A stretch of DNA of 64,000 nucleotides from Halosimplex rubrum (GTDB lineage Archaea > Halobacteriota > Halobacteria > Halobacteriales > Haloarculaceae), in the NCBI RefSeq assembly GCF_013415885.1, contig NZ_CP058910.1, positions 1,674,001 to 1,738,000 on the forward strand. The letters are read 5' to 3'. The position numbers were made by a program, and so were the translations under genes. Below are positions 24,571-33,658 of this stretch, in pieces. The notes under the pieces are model-generated. The model did no database searches. It was not told the origin of the DNA and worked only from the letters and a program-made list of their open reading frames with translations. The first letter of the stretch is position 1; every line of letters begins with the position of its first letter.

Positions 24571-26137
24571 GGACGATCCCGCACGGCCGGGTTCCGAGCG
24601 GTCGGATACCCGGGGCTCGGAGCCCGAGCGACCGGACGGCGGCCGAACGGTGGTCGACGAGGACGACGAGGCCGACGAGACCGGCGCGGCGGACGAGCCG
24701 TCAGTCGACCCCGGTGGCGGGGACGGGACCGAACCGGCGTCGGCCGGTGCGAACGAGCGGGACGGCGAGACGACCGAGGCGGGGAGGGCCGACGAAGGGG
24801 ACGTAGCAGATGGGTCGGCGGGCGGGGCCGACACCGGGGGGCCGGTGGCGGTGACGGTCCGCTCGTCGCGGCTCCGCTCGACCAACCACTGGGTGGGGTT
24901 CGCGACGCTGGTCTTCCTGTCGGCGGGGCTGGGGGCGCTGTTGCGCTCGCGGGCGCTCATGCTCGCGGCCGTCGTCGGCGTCGGCTACCTCGCCTACGCG
25001 AACACGACGGAGGCGCCCGAGCCCGACCTCGCCGTCGAGCGGCGGCTCTCGGCGGAGGACCCGGAGCCGGGCGACACGGTCGAGGTGACGGTCGTCGTCG
25101 AGAACGTCGGCGAGGCGGCGCTGCCGGACCTGCGGGTCGTCGAGCAGGTGCCCGAGGCGCTGGCGGTCACCGCGGGGCCGGCGCGGGCGGCGACCGCGCT
25201 CCGTCCGGGCGCCCGCATGACCTTCTCCTACACCGTCCTCGCGCGGCGGGGCGCCTACCGCTTCGAGGGGCTGACGGTGATCGCCCGCAACGCCAGCGGC
25301 AGCCGCGAGCGGGAACTCGACGCCGAGACCGAGCCGGCGGCGATCACCTGTCTGGCACCGGTCGACGCGACGGAGGCGGTCCCGCTGCGCGGGCTCACCT
25401 CGCCGTACACGGGCCGGGTCTCGACCGATTCGTCGGGCGAGGGCACCGAGTTCGCGTCGCTCCGGGAGTACCAGCACGGCGACGCCCTCTCGCGGATCGA
25501 CTGGAACACGTTCGCCCGCGACGGGACGCTGACGACCATGGAGTTCCGCGAGGAGCGCATGGCGACGGTGGTGGTCGTCCTCGACCTGCGCGAGGAGGCG
25601 TACCTCCAGGCCGGCGACGACGGCCCCCACGCGGTCGACCGCGGCATCGACGCGGCCCGCCGCGTGTTCAACTCGCTGCTCGGCACCGGCGACCGCGTCG
25701 GGATCGCCGCGTTCGCGGCCGAGACGGTCTGGCTGTCGCCGGGCGCGGGGCCGACCCACCGCGCCCGCGCCCGGGAGCTGCTGTCGACTCATCCGGCGCT
25801 GTCGCCGACGCCGCCGGACGGACGGGTGTACGTCCGGCTCCAGCTGCGCCGGCTGGCCCAGCGGCTCGACGACGACGCGCAGGTGGTGTTCGTCTCGCCG
25901 ATGCCCGACGAGACGAGCGCGGTGATCGCCCGCTCGCTGCAGGTGCGGGGCCACGCCGTCACCGTCCTCAGCCCAGACCCGACGATGCGGGACACGCCGG
26001 GGCGGCGGCTGGCGGCCGTCGAGCGGTCGAACCGGCTGAACGACCTCCGGGGCAGCGACGTGCGCGTTGTCGACTGGGACGGCGACGAGCGGCTGGCCGA
26101 GGCGCTCGAACGCGCGCGCAGGCGGTGGTCCGGGTGA
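24563..26137 (+). CDS. DUF58-domain protein of the MoxR-associated operon
   Basis: A 524-residue protein. An acidic, disordered leader (1-95) is followed by two helices (about 107-143), then a beta-sandwich domain (VERRLSAEDPEPGDTVEV; a CARDB-like repeat) and the DUF58 core. SLREYQHGDALSRIDWNTFA is the D-x-x-R-x-I-D-W motif and the C-terminal part is a vWA-like fold (VVVVLDLREEAY). MoxR-DUF58 systems assemble or mature membrane or extracellular complexes. Start at the ATG at 24563, overlapping the preceding gene by 8 bases. Confidence 0.9.
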   Translation: MSEDDPARPGSERSDTRGSEPERPDGGRTVVDEDDEADETGAADEPSVDPGGGDGTEPASAGANERDGETTEAGRADEGDVADGSAGGADTGGPVAVTVRSSRLRSTNHWVGFATLVFLSAGLGALLRSRALMLAAVVGVGYLAYANTTEAPEPDLAVERRLSAEDPEPGDTVEVTVVVENVGEAALPDLRVVEQVPEALAVTAGPARAATALRPGARMTFSYTVLARRGAYRFEGLTVIARNASGSRERELDAETEPAAITCLAPVDATEAVPLRGLTSPYTGRVSTDSSGEGTEFASLREYQHGDALSRIDWNTFARDGTLTTMEFREERMATVVVVLDLREEAYLQAGDDGPHAVDRGIDAARRVFNSLLGTGDRVGIAAFAAETVWLSPGAGPTHRARARELLSTHPALSPTPPDGRVYVRLQLRRLAQRLDDDAQVVFVSPMPDETSAVIARSLQVRGHAVTVLSPDPTMRDTPGRRLAAVERSNRLNDLRGSDVRVVDWDGDERLAEALERARRRWSG

Positions 26138-26637
26138 GCGGGACGGAGGTCACCCGCCGGCCGGGTCGCCACTCGCTGGTCGTCTCCGGGATCGCGGGCG
26201 CGACGGCGACGGCGATGGCGCTGACCGGCGGCGGCGCCGGCGCGGCGGTGGCGGCGCTCGGGGCGGTCGTGTTGCTCGCGGGCGTCCGGACGGCGAACCA
26301 TCGCGCCGTCGACGCGGGCGGACTGGTCGCGTTCCTCGGGGTCGCCGCCGCGGCGCTGTCGGAGGCGCCCCCGGTCGCGGTCCTGCTCGGGACGGTCGCG
26401 GCGGTCGTCGCCTGGGACGCCGGCACCAACGCCGTCTCGCTGGGCCGGCAACTGGGCGCCGAGGCCGACACCGTCCGCGCCGAGAACCTCCACGCGATGG
26501 CCGGCGCCGTCGTCGGCCTCGTCACCGCCGTCCTCGGTCTCGTCCTCTTCGAGGTCGGCCCCACCCGCCAGCCCGTCACCACGCTGTTCGTCCTCCTGAT
26601 CGCCGCGACGCTGCTCGTCGTCGCGCTGAACCGGTGA
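26134..26637 (+). CDS. Small polytopic membrane protein of the MoxR-associated operon
   Basis: A 167-residue protein from the GTG at 26134, overlapping the DUF58 stop by 4 bases. About five hydrophobic helices are joined by short loops (FLGVAAAALSEAPPVA; GTNAVSLGRQLGAEA). It corresponds to the product at 43468 in the second operon; I think the family is DUF7519. Its position and conservation suggest a structural partner of the DUF58 protein. Confidence 0.8.
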   Translation: MSGTEVTRRPGRHSLVVSGIAGATATAMALTGGGAGAAVAALGAVVLLAGVRTANHRAVDAGGLVAFLGVAAAALSEAPPVAVLLGTVAAVVAWDAGTNAVSLGRQLGAEADTVRAENLHAMAGAVVGLVTAVLGLVLFEVGPTRQPVTTLFVLLIAATLLVVALNR

Positions 26638-26660
26638 GGCGCCGACCCGACGGCTGGTGT

Positions 26661-26745
26661 TATAGTAGAATTTGAAAGCGTTTGCTCGGTCGACCGCACG
26701 ACTGCGTGCGGTCATCCGAGCGATGTCTTTCAAATTCTACTATAG
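26661..26745 (+). mobile_element. 85-bp palindromic MITE-like element, copy 1
   Basis: The ends are perfect 18-bp inverted repeats (TATAGTAGAATTTGAAAG and its complement). Inside, GCTCGG and GACCGCACG pair with their complements across a short ACT centre, interrupted by 5-base and 2-base mismatches, so the whole element folds into one long hairpin. An identical 85-base copy occurs at 63721. There is no coding content. Flanking TA could be a target duplication, as in IS630-type elements, but the palindrome includes it, so this is uncertain. Confidence 0.85.
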
Positions 26746-26902
26746 CCGTGTGCAACCGAGCGATACGATCGGGTTACCCCTCGCGGTCGCGCGCTCGGGC
26801 CGCCGAACCCGCCGGTCCCGACCGGCGGTCGCCGGCGAACACGTCGGCGCGGTCCGCTCCGATCGCGCCCGGGATCCAGCGGTACCCCGAGCCTGTGAGA
26901 AC

Positions 26903-26927
26903 GAAACGTACCGGTACCGAGCGTTTC
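26903..26927 (+). promoter_or_regulatory. Inverted repeat upstream of the ATP-grasp gene
   Basis: GAAACG and CGTTTC flank TACCGGTACCGAG, which itself contains a palindrome. It is 42 bases upstream of the ATG at 26969, near where archaeal BRE and TATA elements lie, so it may be an operator. Confidence 0.4.
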
Positions 26928-26968
26928 AGAGCCGATTACTACGAGCCGTCACCGCGTGGGATCCGGGT

Positions 26969-28198
26969 ATGGTCGAAGGCAGCACGTCCGACGGGCCCGC
27001 AGTCGCGGTGCCGGTCACGGACGTCCCGAGCACGGTCGCCACGCTCCGCTCGCTCGCTCCGCACGGCATCCACACGGTCGTCGTGTCGGAGATGGCCACC
27101 GCGCAGGCCTTCGCGTCGAAGTACTGTGACGAAGTCGTCGGGACGGCCGACCCCCACGCGGACCTGCTCGCCTACAGGGACGACTTGCTCGACGTGGCGG
27201 CCCGGGACGACGTTCGGACCATCGTCCCCGTCCGGGAGGTCGACGCGTACGTCCTCTCTCGCTACCGGTCGTCGTTCGAGCCCCACGTCTCGCTGCCGGT
27301 GCCCGACATGTCGGCGCTCGAACGCGTCCACGACAGGCTGTTGCTGGCCGAGGCCGCCGAGTCGGCCGGGGTCCCCGTCCCCGACACCCGGCGGCCGGCC
27401 GACGTCGAGGACTGGTCGCGGGACCTGCTCGCCAAGTCCCGATACAACCTGCTCACGGCCAGCTACGACGACTCGCTGGGCCCCGGGGAGAGCGCGACCT
27501 CGGACCTGATCGAGCACTTCGAGACCGGCGTCCGACCGGACCTCGACTCGCTGTACGAGCGCCATCGGGTGGAGCCGATCGTCCAGGAGTTCGTCCCGGG
27601 CGGCGAGGAGTACATGGTCGCCGCGCTGTACGACTCGGGCGACCCGCTCGCCGTGTTCCAGCACCGCCAGGTCCGGGGCACCCGCTACACCGGCTCGGGC
27701 GGCGCCTACCGCGAGTCCGTCTCGATCCCCGAACTCGAAGCGGTGGCGACGGATCTGCTCGACCACCTCGAGTGGAACGGGTTGGCCTGTCTGGAGTACC
27801 TCCGCGACGAGGACACCGGGGAGTTCGTCCTCGCGGAGATCAACCCGCGCATGTGGCAGTCGCTGGCCTCGACCGTCGCGATGGGGGCGGACTTCCCCCG
27901 GTACTACTGGCAGCAGGCCACCGGCCGGGCCGACGAGATCGACCCCTCCTACGACCTGGGCGTCGGCTGTCACTGGCTGAAAGGCGAGTTCCTGCACGCG
28001 CTGAGCCTGTTCCGGTTCGACTCCCCGCACGTCGAGCGGCCGGGCTACGCCGAGACGCTCCGGGACATCGCCGTCTCCACCTACCGCCACCCGCGGTTCG
28101 ACTACCTCTCGCTCGACGACCCCGGCCCGTTCCTCCAGGACTGCTCGACGCTCCTCGCCGAGCTGCCCGCCGTCCCGAGACTGCAGGTCAAGGGCTGA
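26969..28198 (+). CDS. ATP-grasp ligase, carbamoyl-phosphate-synthase-like fold
   Basis: A 409-residue protein from the ATG at 26969 (MVEGSTSDG). The N-terminal pre-ATP-grasp domain runs to about 115. The ATP-grasp core includes VHDRLLLAEAAESAGVPVP, VQEFVPGGEEYMVAAL, HRQVRGTRY and the metal/ATP site VLAEINPRMWQSL near residue 295, with Glu and Asn ligands. These enzymes ligate a carboxylate and an amine, and the nature of the pair is unknown. The same frame is open from 26672 inside the palindromic element, but that part is element sequence, not protein. Confidence 0.85.
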   Translation: MVEGSTSDGPAVAVPVTDVPSTVATLRSLAPHGIHTVVVSEMATAQAFASKYCDEVVGTADPHADLLAYRDDLLDVAARDDVRTIVPVREVDAYVLSRYRSSFEPHVSLPVPDMSALERVHDRLLLAEAAESAGVPVPDTRRPADVEDWSRDLLAKSRYNLLTASYDDSLGPGESATSDLIEHFETGVRPDLDSLYERHRVEPIVQEFVPGGEEYMVAALYDSGDPLAVFQHRQVRGTRYTGSGGAYRESVSIPELEAVATDLLDHLEWNGLACLEYLRDEDTGEFVLAEINPRMWQSLASTVAMGADFPRYYWQQATGRADEIDPSYDLGVGCHWLKGEFLHALSLFRFDSPHVERPGYAETLRDIAVSTYRHPRFDYLSLDDPGPFLQDCSTLLAELPAVPRLQVKG

Positions 28199-28274
28199 GG
28201 CGACCCGTCGGTGCGATTCCGGTGTCACTGGGATGACCGAAGCGTTTTTACCGGAAGATAGTCAGAAAGTTGGT

Positions 28275-29159
28275 ATGAACGGCAGAGCGGTCTTGGCGTG
28301 GGTGACGGGTGTTCTGCTGACGCTGCTGGGGCTCGTGTTCCTGGTCGGCGCGCCGCCGGTCGGTGTCGTCGTCCTGCTGGTCGGGTTGTACGTGCTCCCG
28401 CCGGTCAACCGCCGGGTCGAGATCGACATCTCGCCGTCGTGGGCCGTGTCGTGGACCGCCGGTGTACTTCTGTTCCTGTTCGCGCTCGTGATCGTTCATC
28501 TGGTCCCGCTCGCTGGAGCGGTCGCCGCCGTCGGTGGGCTGTTCGCGCTTCCCCCTGTCCGCCGGCAGGTGACGAGTCGGACGGGCCGCGAACTCGGTCG
28601 CGGAGCGGTCGTCGGGGTCGTCCTGCTGGCCGCGGTCGGTGCGGGCGGAACGGCCGCGCTCGCGCTGGAGACCGACGAGACGCTCGGCACGGACACGAAG
28701 GTCCACGACGTGGGCGAGCGGTTCGTCGTCGACGAGGACGACACCGACCTCGCGGTCACCGTTCAGGGCGTCAACAGGACGTACTCGCTGGACCGCCCCG
28801 AGGCGGTAGTGGTGGGCTCCCCGGAGGAGGTGTATCTCGTCGTCACGGTCCGTATCGAGAACGTCGGTGACGAACACGTCCCCCTCCGGGAGAGCACCCT
28901 CCTGGCGGTCAGCGCCGACGACGAGCGAAGCTACCAGATGCACGAGGGCACGGACGATATCCGCGAAGGCGGTCCGTACCGGGCGCCGGGGCTGGAACTG
29001 TCGCCGACGACCTCCGGACCGCGCCTCGACGGCGGCGAGGAGATAACCCGGACCATCGCCTTCCGCGTCGACCGCGACCGGACGTATCTCCTCACGAACC
29101 AGGCGACCGGGCCGTACTCCGGTGCGGACCGTCACTACGTCCCGCTCGGGGACGTGTGA
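28275..29159 (+). CDS. Membrane protein with DUF4352-like C-terminal domain
   Basis: A 294-residue protein starting at 28275, about 27 bases after a TATA-like TTTTTA (28244-28250). Four helices (about 4-40, 45-65, 67-85 and 100-130) precede an extracellular beta domain. That domain has VGERFVVDEDDTDLAVTVQGV, VYLVVTVRIENVGDEHVPL and GGEEITRTIAFRV, matching the DUF4352 pattern of secreted immunoglobulin-like domains. The start 42 bases earlier (28233) lies before the box and is less likely. Function unknown. Confidence 0.75.
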   Translation: MNGRAVLAWVTGVLLTLLGLVFLVGAPPVGVVVLLVGLYVLPPVNRRVEIDISPSWAVSWTAGVLLFLFALVIVHLVPLAGAVAAVGGLFALPPVRRQVTSRTGRELGRGAVVGVVLLAAVGAGGTAALALETDETLGTDTKVHDVGERFVVDEDDTDLAVTVQGVNRTYSLDRPEAVVVGSPEEVYLVVTVRIENVGDEHVPLRESTLLAVSADDERSYQMHEGTDDIREGGPYRAPGLELSPTTSGPRLDGGEEITRTIAFRVDRDRTYLLTNQATGPYSGADRHYVPLGDV

Positions 29160-29220
29160 CCGGTTGCGTGCCGGTTGCGTGTCACAACTATCAAGGTAAT
29201 TGCTAGGCTGTCGTGATGTA

Positions 29221-30585
29221 ATGGCAGACGACGATCGGAGTCGCAGACAGTTTCTCCGGGCGAGTAGCGTTCTGGGCGCTCTCGGGCTCGCAGGGTGTAC
29301 GGGCGTACTAGAGGAGACGACCGCGACGCCGCCGGACGCCGGTGAGACGACGGAGGTACCGGAACTGGTGTCGACCGGGACGGCGACGCCCACGGCGGCC
29401 GAACAGCCGGCCACGACCGGCCCGACGGAGACCGATACCCCGACGGCGACCGCGACACCGGAACCGTCGGTCACGATCGGTGTCGCGGAAGAACTCGACC
29501 GACAACGGCCGGACCTCCCGGAGCAACCGGAACCGGATTGGACCGTCGCCGCGGACGGTAGCGGCGACTACGAATCGCTCAGCGAGGCGATGCGGATAGC
29601 CAAAGACGGTGAGGTGATCGAACTCAAGGCCGGGACCTACGAGATCACGTCCGGGGGAGAGATACAGTTCGTCGGCGCCGGACGGTCGGAGACGACGGTC
29701 AACGTCACTGCAGACGGTGTCAACGGGTCGGACTTCTCCTTTCACGGTCTGACGGTGGCCGAGATGCCGGCCGTCGCCGGGCTCAATACGTCTCTCCGGT
29801 TCTACGATTGCCTGGTCGAAACCTCGATCGAGGCCGCCCGGAGCAGCCGGAGCTACGGCGTCCACGGCGTCCGGTCCCGGTTCGTCGAGTCCGTCAACGC
29901 CGAACTGCTGGAGGCCAGCGGCTGTCTGTTCGAGAGCGAGGCCAGTCCGGTAAGTATGCGCGTCAGCGACTGTCGGTTCGAGTCGGGAACGAAGCTGTTC
30001 GATGCCAAGTCACTGGAACGGTGCGTCTTCGACGAGCCCGTTAGCCTGCGTCTCCAGGGCGGGGAGACGGTGTCCGACACGGTCTTCACTGGCGTATCAG
30101 TCGATGTCATCAACGCCCGCGAATCCGGCGTGATCACGAACTGCCACTTCCAGCAGCCGGACGGCTCCACCGAGGTCGCGTCGTTCACTGGCAACGGTGA
30201 CGTGCGGTACTGTCGGTTCGAGGGATCTTGCGACCCGAACTGCCGATCCCTCTTCGCCAACGAGTTCACCGCGGACGGGGCTGTAGAGTACTTCATCGAC
30301 GGGCGAGCGCCGTCGGAGTTCGTCGCGAACGTCTTCGACGGCGCCGATATCCGGGTCGACTCGCTTCGCAACGATTTCGACTACAAGACCGCCCCGTATC
30401 TCGAAGCCGCGGAACTCGGGAACTACTACAGCGGGCACGACGAGTCGGACGAAGACGGTGACGACATCGTCGATCTCCCGTACCCGATATCCGGCGAGAT
30501 GGGCCTGACAGACAGGTACCCGTTGGCTTCCAAGGACATCGCGAGGTACCTCCCAGTGACCGCCGAGTGTGAGTTCTGTGGCTAA
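29221..30585 (+). CDS. Tat lipoprotein with right-handed beta-helix
   Basis: A 454-residue protein with a twin-arginine lipoprotein signal (RSRRQFLRASSVLGALG, lipobox LAGC with C26). A Thr/Pro-rich linker covers residues 30-85. The rest is a pectate-lyase-like beta-helix (WTVAADGSGDYESLSEAMRI near 107, then IELKAGTYEI). Its rungs repeat a C-x-F unit with Cys at about 197, 235, 251, 268, 308 and 331, each followed one residue later by a hydrophobic or aromatic residue. Such helices bind or cut polysaccharides. Catalytic residues cannot be read. The C-terminus ends in CEFCG. Confidence 0.85.
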   Translation: MADDDRSRRQFLRASSVLGALGLAGCTGVLEETTATPPDAGETTEVPELVSTGTATPTAAEQPATTGPTETDTPTATATPEPSVTIGVAEELDRQRPDLPEQPEPDWTVAADGSGDYESLSEAMRIAKDGEVIELKAGTYEITSGGEIQFVGAGRSETTVNVTADGVNGSDFSFHGLTVAEMPAVAGLNTSLRFYDCLVETSIEAARSSRSYGVHGVRSRFVESVNAELLEASGCLFESEASPVSMRVSDCRFESGTKLFDAKSLERCVFDEPVSLRLQGGETVSDTVFTGVSVDVINARESGVITNCHFQQPDGSTEVASFTGNGDVRYCRFEGSCDPNCRSLFANEFTADGAVEYFIDGRAPSEFVANVFDGADIRVDSLRNDFDYKTAPYLEAAELGNYYSGHDESDEDGDDIVDLPYPISGEMGLTDRYPLASKDIARYLPVTAECEFCG

Positions 30586-30928
30586 GCGGAGGCCCGACGA
30601 GTTCCCGGGGAGGTAGCTCAGGCGTCCCCGACGGACCGGAGGGGCTCGACGATGTTTTCTCGACGTCACCGGAGCGCTCGCGACAGCGGGCTGTTCCGGG
30701 CTGATGAGGTCGTCGACGCCGATGGCCACCCCACAGGGGACAGACGCGGCCGTGGTCGTGGACGGGTGTCGGACGACGATCCGGAAGGGCGAGCGCCAGC
30801 GTTCGACGACGCCGACTACCGCTCGGAGTCGACGAACGACGCGAGAGTAATACACCATCGGATCAGCGAGGGAATCCGCTCCAGGCCCGTTCGGGTGGGG
30901 CGGCCCGGCGTTTGCAGGCGGCCGCGTC
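30586..30928. other. Intergenic stretch without recognised gene
   Basis: This stretch separates the convergent beta-helix and photolyase genes. The frames here have no family resemblance. I see no notable repeat. Confidence 0.35.
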
Positions 30929-32500
30929 TCAGAGGTCTCCGTCGCGCTCCATCGACCGGAGTTCGCTGACGCGCTGGAAGATCTCGTCGAGTTCGCCGTC
31001 CTCGCGCTTGTCGTCGACGTGGCCGTAGACGAACCCCATCCGGTGGTTGCTCCGCAACTCGTCCTCGTTGCGGTCGAGGAAGTCCCAGTACAGCGCGTTG
31101 AGCGGGCAGGCGCCTTTGCCGGTGGTCCTGTCGGGGTCGTAAGCGCAGTCGCCGCAGTAGTCGCTCATCCGGTCGACGTAGTTGGCCGAGGCGACGTACG
31201 GCTTGGTGGCGAAGACGCCGCTGCCGTAGGCCCCCATCTCGACGACGTTCGGCGTGGTCACCCAGTGGTAGGCGTCGACGTAGGTCGCGTGGAACCACTC
31301 GTTCAACTCGGCGGGGTCGACCCCCCACAGCGTCGCGAAGTTCGAGAGGACCATCAGCCGCTGGATGTGGTGGGCGTAGCCCCGCTCGTACACGTCGGCG
31401 ACGCTGCCGCCGACGCAGGCCATGTCGGTCTCGCCGTTCCAGAAGGCGTCGGGGAGAGCCCGGTCGGCGCCCAGTCGGTTCGCTTCGGCCAGGTCTGGCA
31501 TCGCGTGGCGGTAGACGTGGCGCACGAACTCGCGCCAGCCGAGGAACTGGCGGACGGCGCCCTCGGCGGAGTTGAGCGGCACGTCCGCCCGGCTCTCGTA
31601 GGCGTCTTCGACGGCCGTGACCGCTTCCCAGGGGTGGAGCAGCCCGAGGTTGACCGCCGGCGAGAGCAGCGCGTGGGCCATCGCCGGGTCGTCGGCCCGC
31701 ATCGCGTCCTGGTACGGGCCGAACTCGGGCAGCCGTTCGGCGACGAAGTGGTCGAGCGCGGCCAGCGCGTCCTCGCGGGTGACCGGCCAGGCGAAGCCGT
31801 CGGTCGATCCCCAGGTGTCGAACTCCGCGGCGACCCACTCGCTCACCGCGGCGGTCAGGTCGTCGCGTTCAGGCTCGTACACCGGCGGGGCCTCCCAGTC
31901 GTCGGGCGGGACCGCCCGGTTGTCCGCGTCGAGGTTCCACTCGCCGCCGACCGGGCCGCCGTCCGCCATCAGGACGCCGCTCTCGCGGCGCATCCACCGG
32001 TAGAAGCTCTCGTGACGGAAGGCGTCGGTCTCGCCGTCGGCCCACTCGTCGAAGGCCGCGCGGGTGGAGCAGAACAGTTCGTTGCCGACGAGGTCGAGGT
32101 CGCCGCCGACGGCGTCGACGAGGTCGGCGAAGCGGCCGCCGCTGCGGTGGCTCGGCGAGCGCATGGCGACGAGCGTGTCGTCGGGGTGTCGCTCGAAGTA
32201 CGTCGCGAGGCCCTCGCGGAACGTCTCGGCGCGGACGTACTCGACCTCGTAGCCGGCCGCGCGGAGTTCGTCCCGGAAGTGACGCATCGCGGCGAAGACG
32301 AGCGTGAGCTTGTGGTGGTGAAAGGGCTTGCGCCGGGCGAACCCGTGGGCCTCGATCATGCAGACGCGCGACCCCGGCGGCGCGCGGCCGAGCGGTCCGA
32401 CCTCGGGGTGGAGGTGGGTCCCGAGGACCCAGGGGACGCGGTTCGGATCGGTCAGGTCGTACTCGTCGGGGGTTCCGACGACCGGGCGTGGCTGTGTCAT
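30929..32500 (-). CDS. Cryptochrome/photolyase of the FeS-BCP (PhrB-like) type
   Basis: A 523-residue protein. The N-terminal domain (1-130) is the photolyase-related Rossmann domain (THLHPEVGPL, then CMIEAHGFARRKPFHHHKLT). The FAD-binding region follows. Cys at about 362, 449, 452 and 465 (MACVGGS and YCGDCAYDPDRTTGKGACP) have almost the spacing (87, 3, 13) of the four [4Fe-4S] ligands of Agrobacterium PhrB (88, 3, 13), so this is a class FeS-BCP enzyme. PhrB repairs (6-4) photoproducts. A DNA-repair role fits a light-exposed haloarchaeon. Confidence 0.9.
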   Translation of the reverse strand: MTQPRPVVGTPDEYDLTDPNRVPWVLGTHLHPEVGPLGRAPPGSRVCMIEAHGFARRKPFHHHKLTLVFAAMRHFRDELRAAGYEVEYVRAETFREGLATYFERHPDDTLVAMRSPSHRSGGRFADLVDAVGGDLDLVGNELFCSTRAAFDEWADGETDAFRHESFYRWMRRESGVLMADGGPVGGEWNLDADNRAVPPDDWEAPPVYEPERDDLTAAVSEWVAAEFDTWGSTDGFAWPVTREDALAALDHFVAERLPEFGPYQDAMRADDPAMAHALLSPAVNLGLLHPWEAVTAVEDAYESRADVPLNSAEGAVRQFLGWREFVRHVYRHAMPDLAEANRLGADRALPDAFWNGETDMACVGGSVADVYERGYAHHIQRLMVLSNFATLWGVDPAELNEWFHATYVDAYHWVTTPNVVEMGAYGSGVFATKPYVASANYVDRMSDYCGDCAYDPDRTTGKGACPLNALYWDFLDRNEDELRSNHRMGFVYGHVDDKREDGELDEIFQRVSELRSMERDGDL

Positions 32501-32629
32501 GGCGGAGACGGGGCCGATATCTCACCTAGCGGGACTCGCACAATAGAGGCGGTACCCACACAGTTCGACCGGGGTCGCCACGCGTCCGGTCCGCGCCGCG
32601 TCCGCGCCCGGCCGGACACCTCGTCCCGC

Positions 32630-33229
32630 TCACCCGCTCCGAGGTTCGCCACCCATCGCTTCGCCGCCGCTCGCAGTCCCGCCCCGTCGACCCGCGTAGC
32701 CGACGTACACCAGCAGGACACCGGTCGACAGCAGGTGGACCCCCGTCAGGAGTCCGACCGCCCACGCGGCCGTGCTCGGGAAGCCGGCCCACAGCAGGAC
32801 GGCCAGCCCCAGCGAGACGGCGCCGCTCGCGACGTACCAGAGCCAGTTGGGCTCCGAGCGCGCCCGGATCCCCATCGCGACTTCGATGACCCCTTCGACC
32901 GCGAAGTAGGCGATGAGCAGGATCGTCACCGTCGTCAGGCCGAGCACCGGGTTGGCCAGCAGCGAGATCCCGGCGACCGCGTAGACGACCGCGAGCGCGA
33001 CCTGCCAGACCGTCCCGGCGACCCCGCCCGCCGAGAAGGCGTTGACGGCGTGCCCGAGCGCGCCGACGACCAGCAGCGCGCCGAGCAGGACCGAGACAGC
33101 GACGCCGGTCACGAACGGCGCCGCGATCGCGGTCAGTCCGAGGACGGTGATCAGGAGGCCGGCGCCCATCAGATACCGCCAGCCCCGCTGTACGTCCGCC
33201 GATTCGACCGAGGAAGTGTCTGTGCTCAT
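32630..33229 (-). CDS. HdeD-family membrane protein
   Basis: A 199-residue protein with six hydrophobic helices in three pairs, as in HdeD/DUF308. GLLITVLGLTAIAAPFVTG and LLVVGALGHAVNAF form the first pair, and the repeated pattern GISLLANPVLGL supports the family. In bacteria HdeD is linked to acid resistance; the haloarchaeal role is unknown. It is encoded alone. Confidence 0.88.
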   Translation of the reverse strand: MSTDTSSVESADVQRGWRYLMGAGLLITVLGLTAIAAPFVTGVAVSVLLGALLVVGALGHAVNAFSAGGVAGTVWQVALAVVYAVAGISLLANPVLGLTTVTILLIAYFAVEGVIEVAMGIRARSEPNWLWYVASGAVSLGLAVLLWAGFPSTAAWAVGLLTGVHLLSTGVLLVYVGYAGRRGGTASGGEAMGGEPRSG

Positions 33230-33658
33230 CGGCTCTCTCTCCCGTTAGGAGTACGCCGACCCCCGAGATAACCGTATTCGTGGCGCCCTATCGACATTGT
33301 TACTAGGTCACGCACCGTTACGGACGGTTGAATACGGTTACCGGAGAACGGAGCGGCTACTCGCCCGCCGCCGGGGTTCGGCCGGGCTCGCGGCGCGGCG
33401 GCGCGGCGGATCCGAATCGGTCGGATATCGGCTCTCGGCCGCCGCCCGCGGGACTGGCCACAGATCCGGTTCCAAGTGGGAACAACCGACTTGACGGCTT
33501 CGCCCCTCGCTTCGAAACGAGATGGGACGGGTTTCGTCGCCGCTCGCGAGCCCCGCGGTCGTCCGGCGGTGGTCGAAGGCGGTCGCTGCCCGTGGTCGGT
33601 CGCGTGTCGCCGGCGCCGCTCGCACCGGACCGGCGGTCGAACGGGGGAGCGCGGGCGG
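33230..33658. other. Intergenic stretch before the metallophosphoesterase gene
   Basis: A region of about 430 bases with Arg/Gly-rich frames only. No repeat, RNA or promoter of note was seen; the phosphoesterase frame is open upstream of 33659, but that part looks non-coding. Confidence 0.35.

Noticed and set aside
26672-26968. An N-terminal extension of the ATP-grasp protein that begins inside the palindromic element
   Set aside because: It is translated element sequence followed by Arg/Pro-rich residues; the ATP-grasp fold begins after the ATG at 26969.
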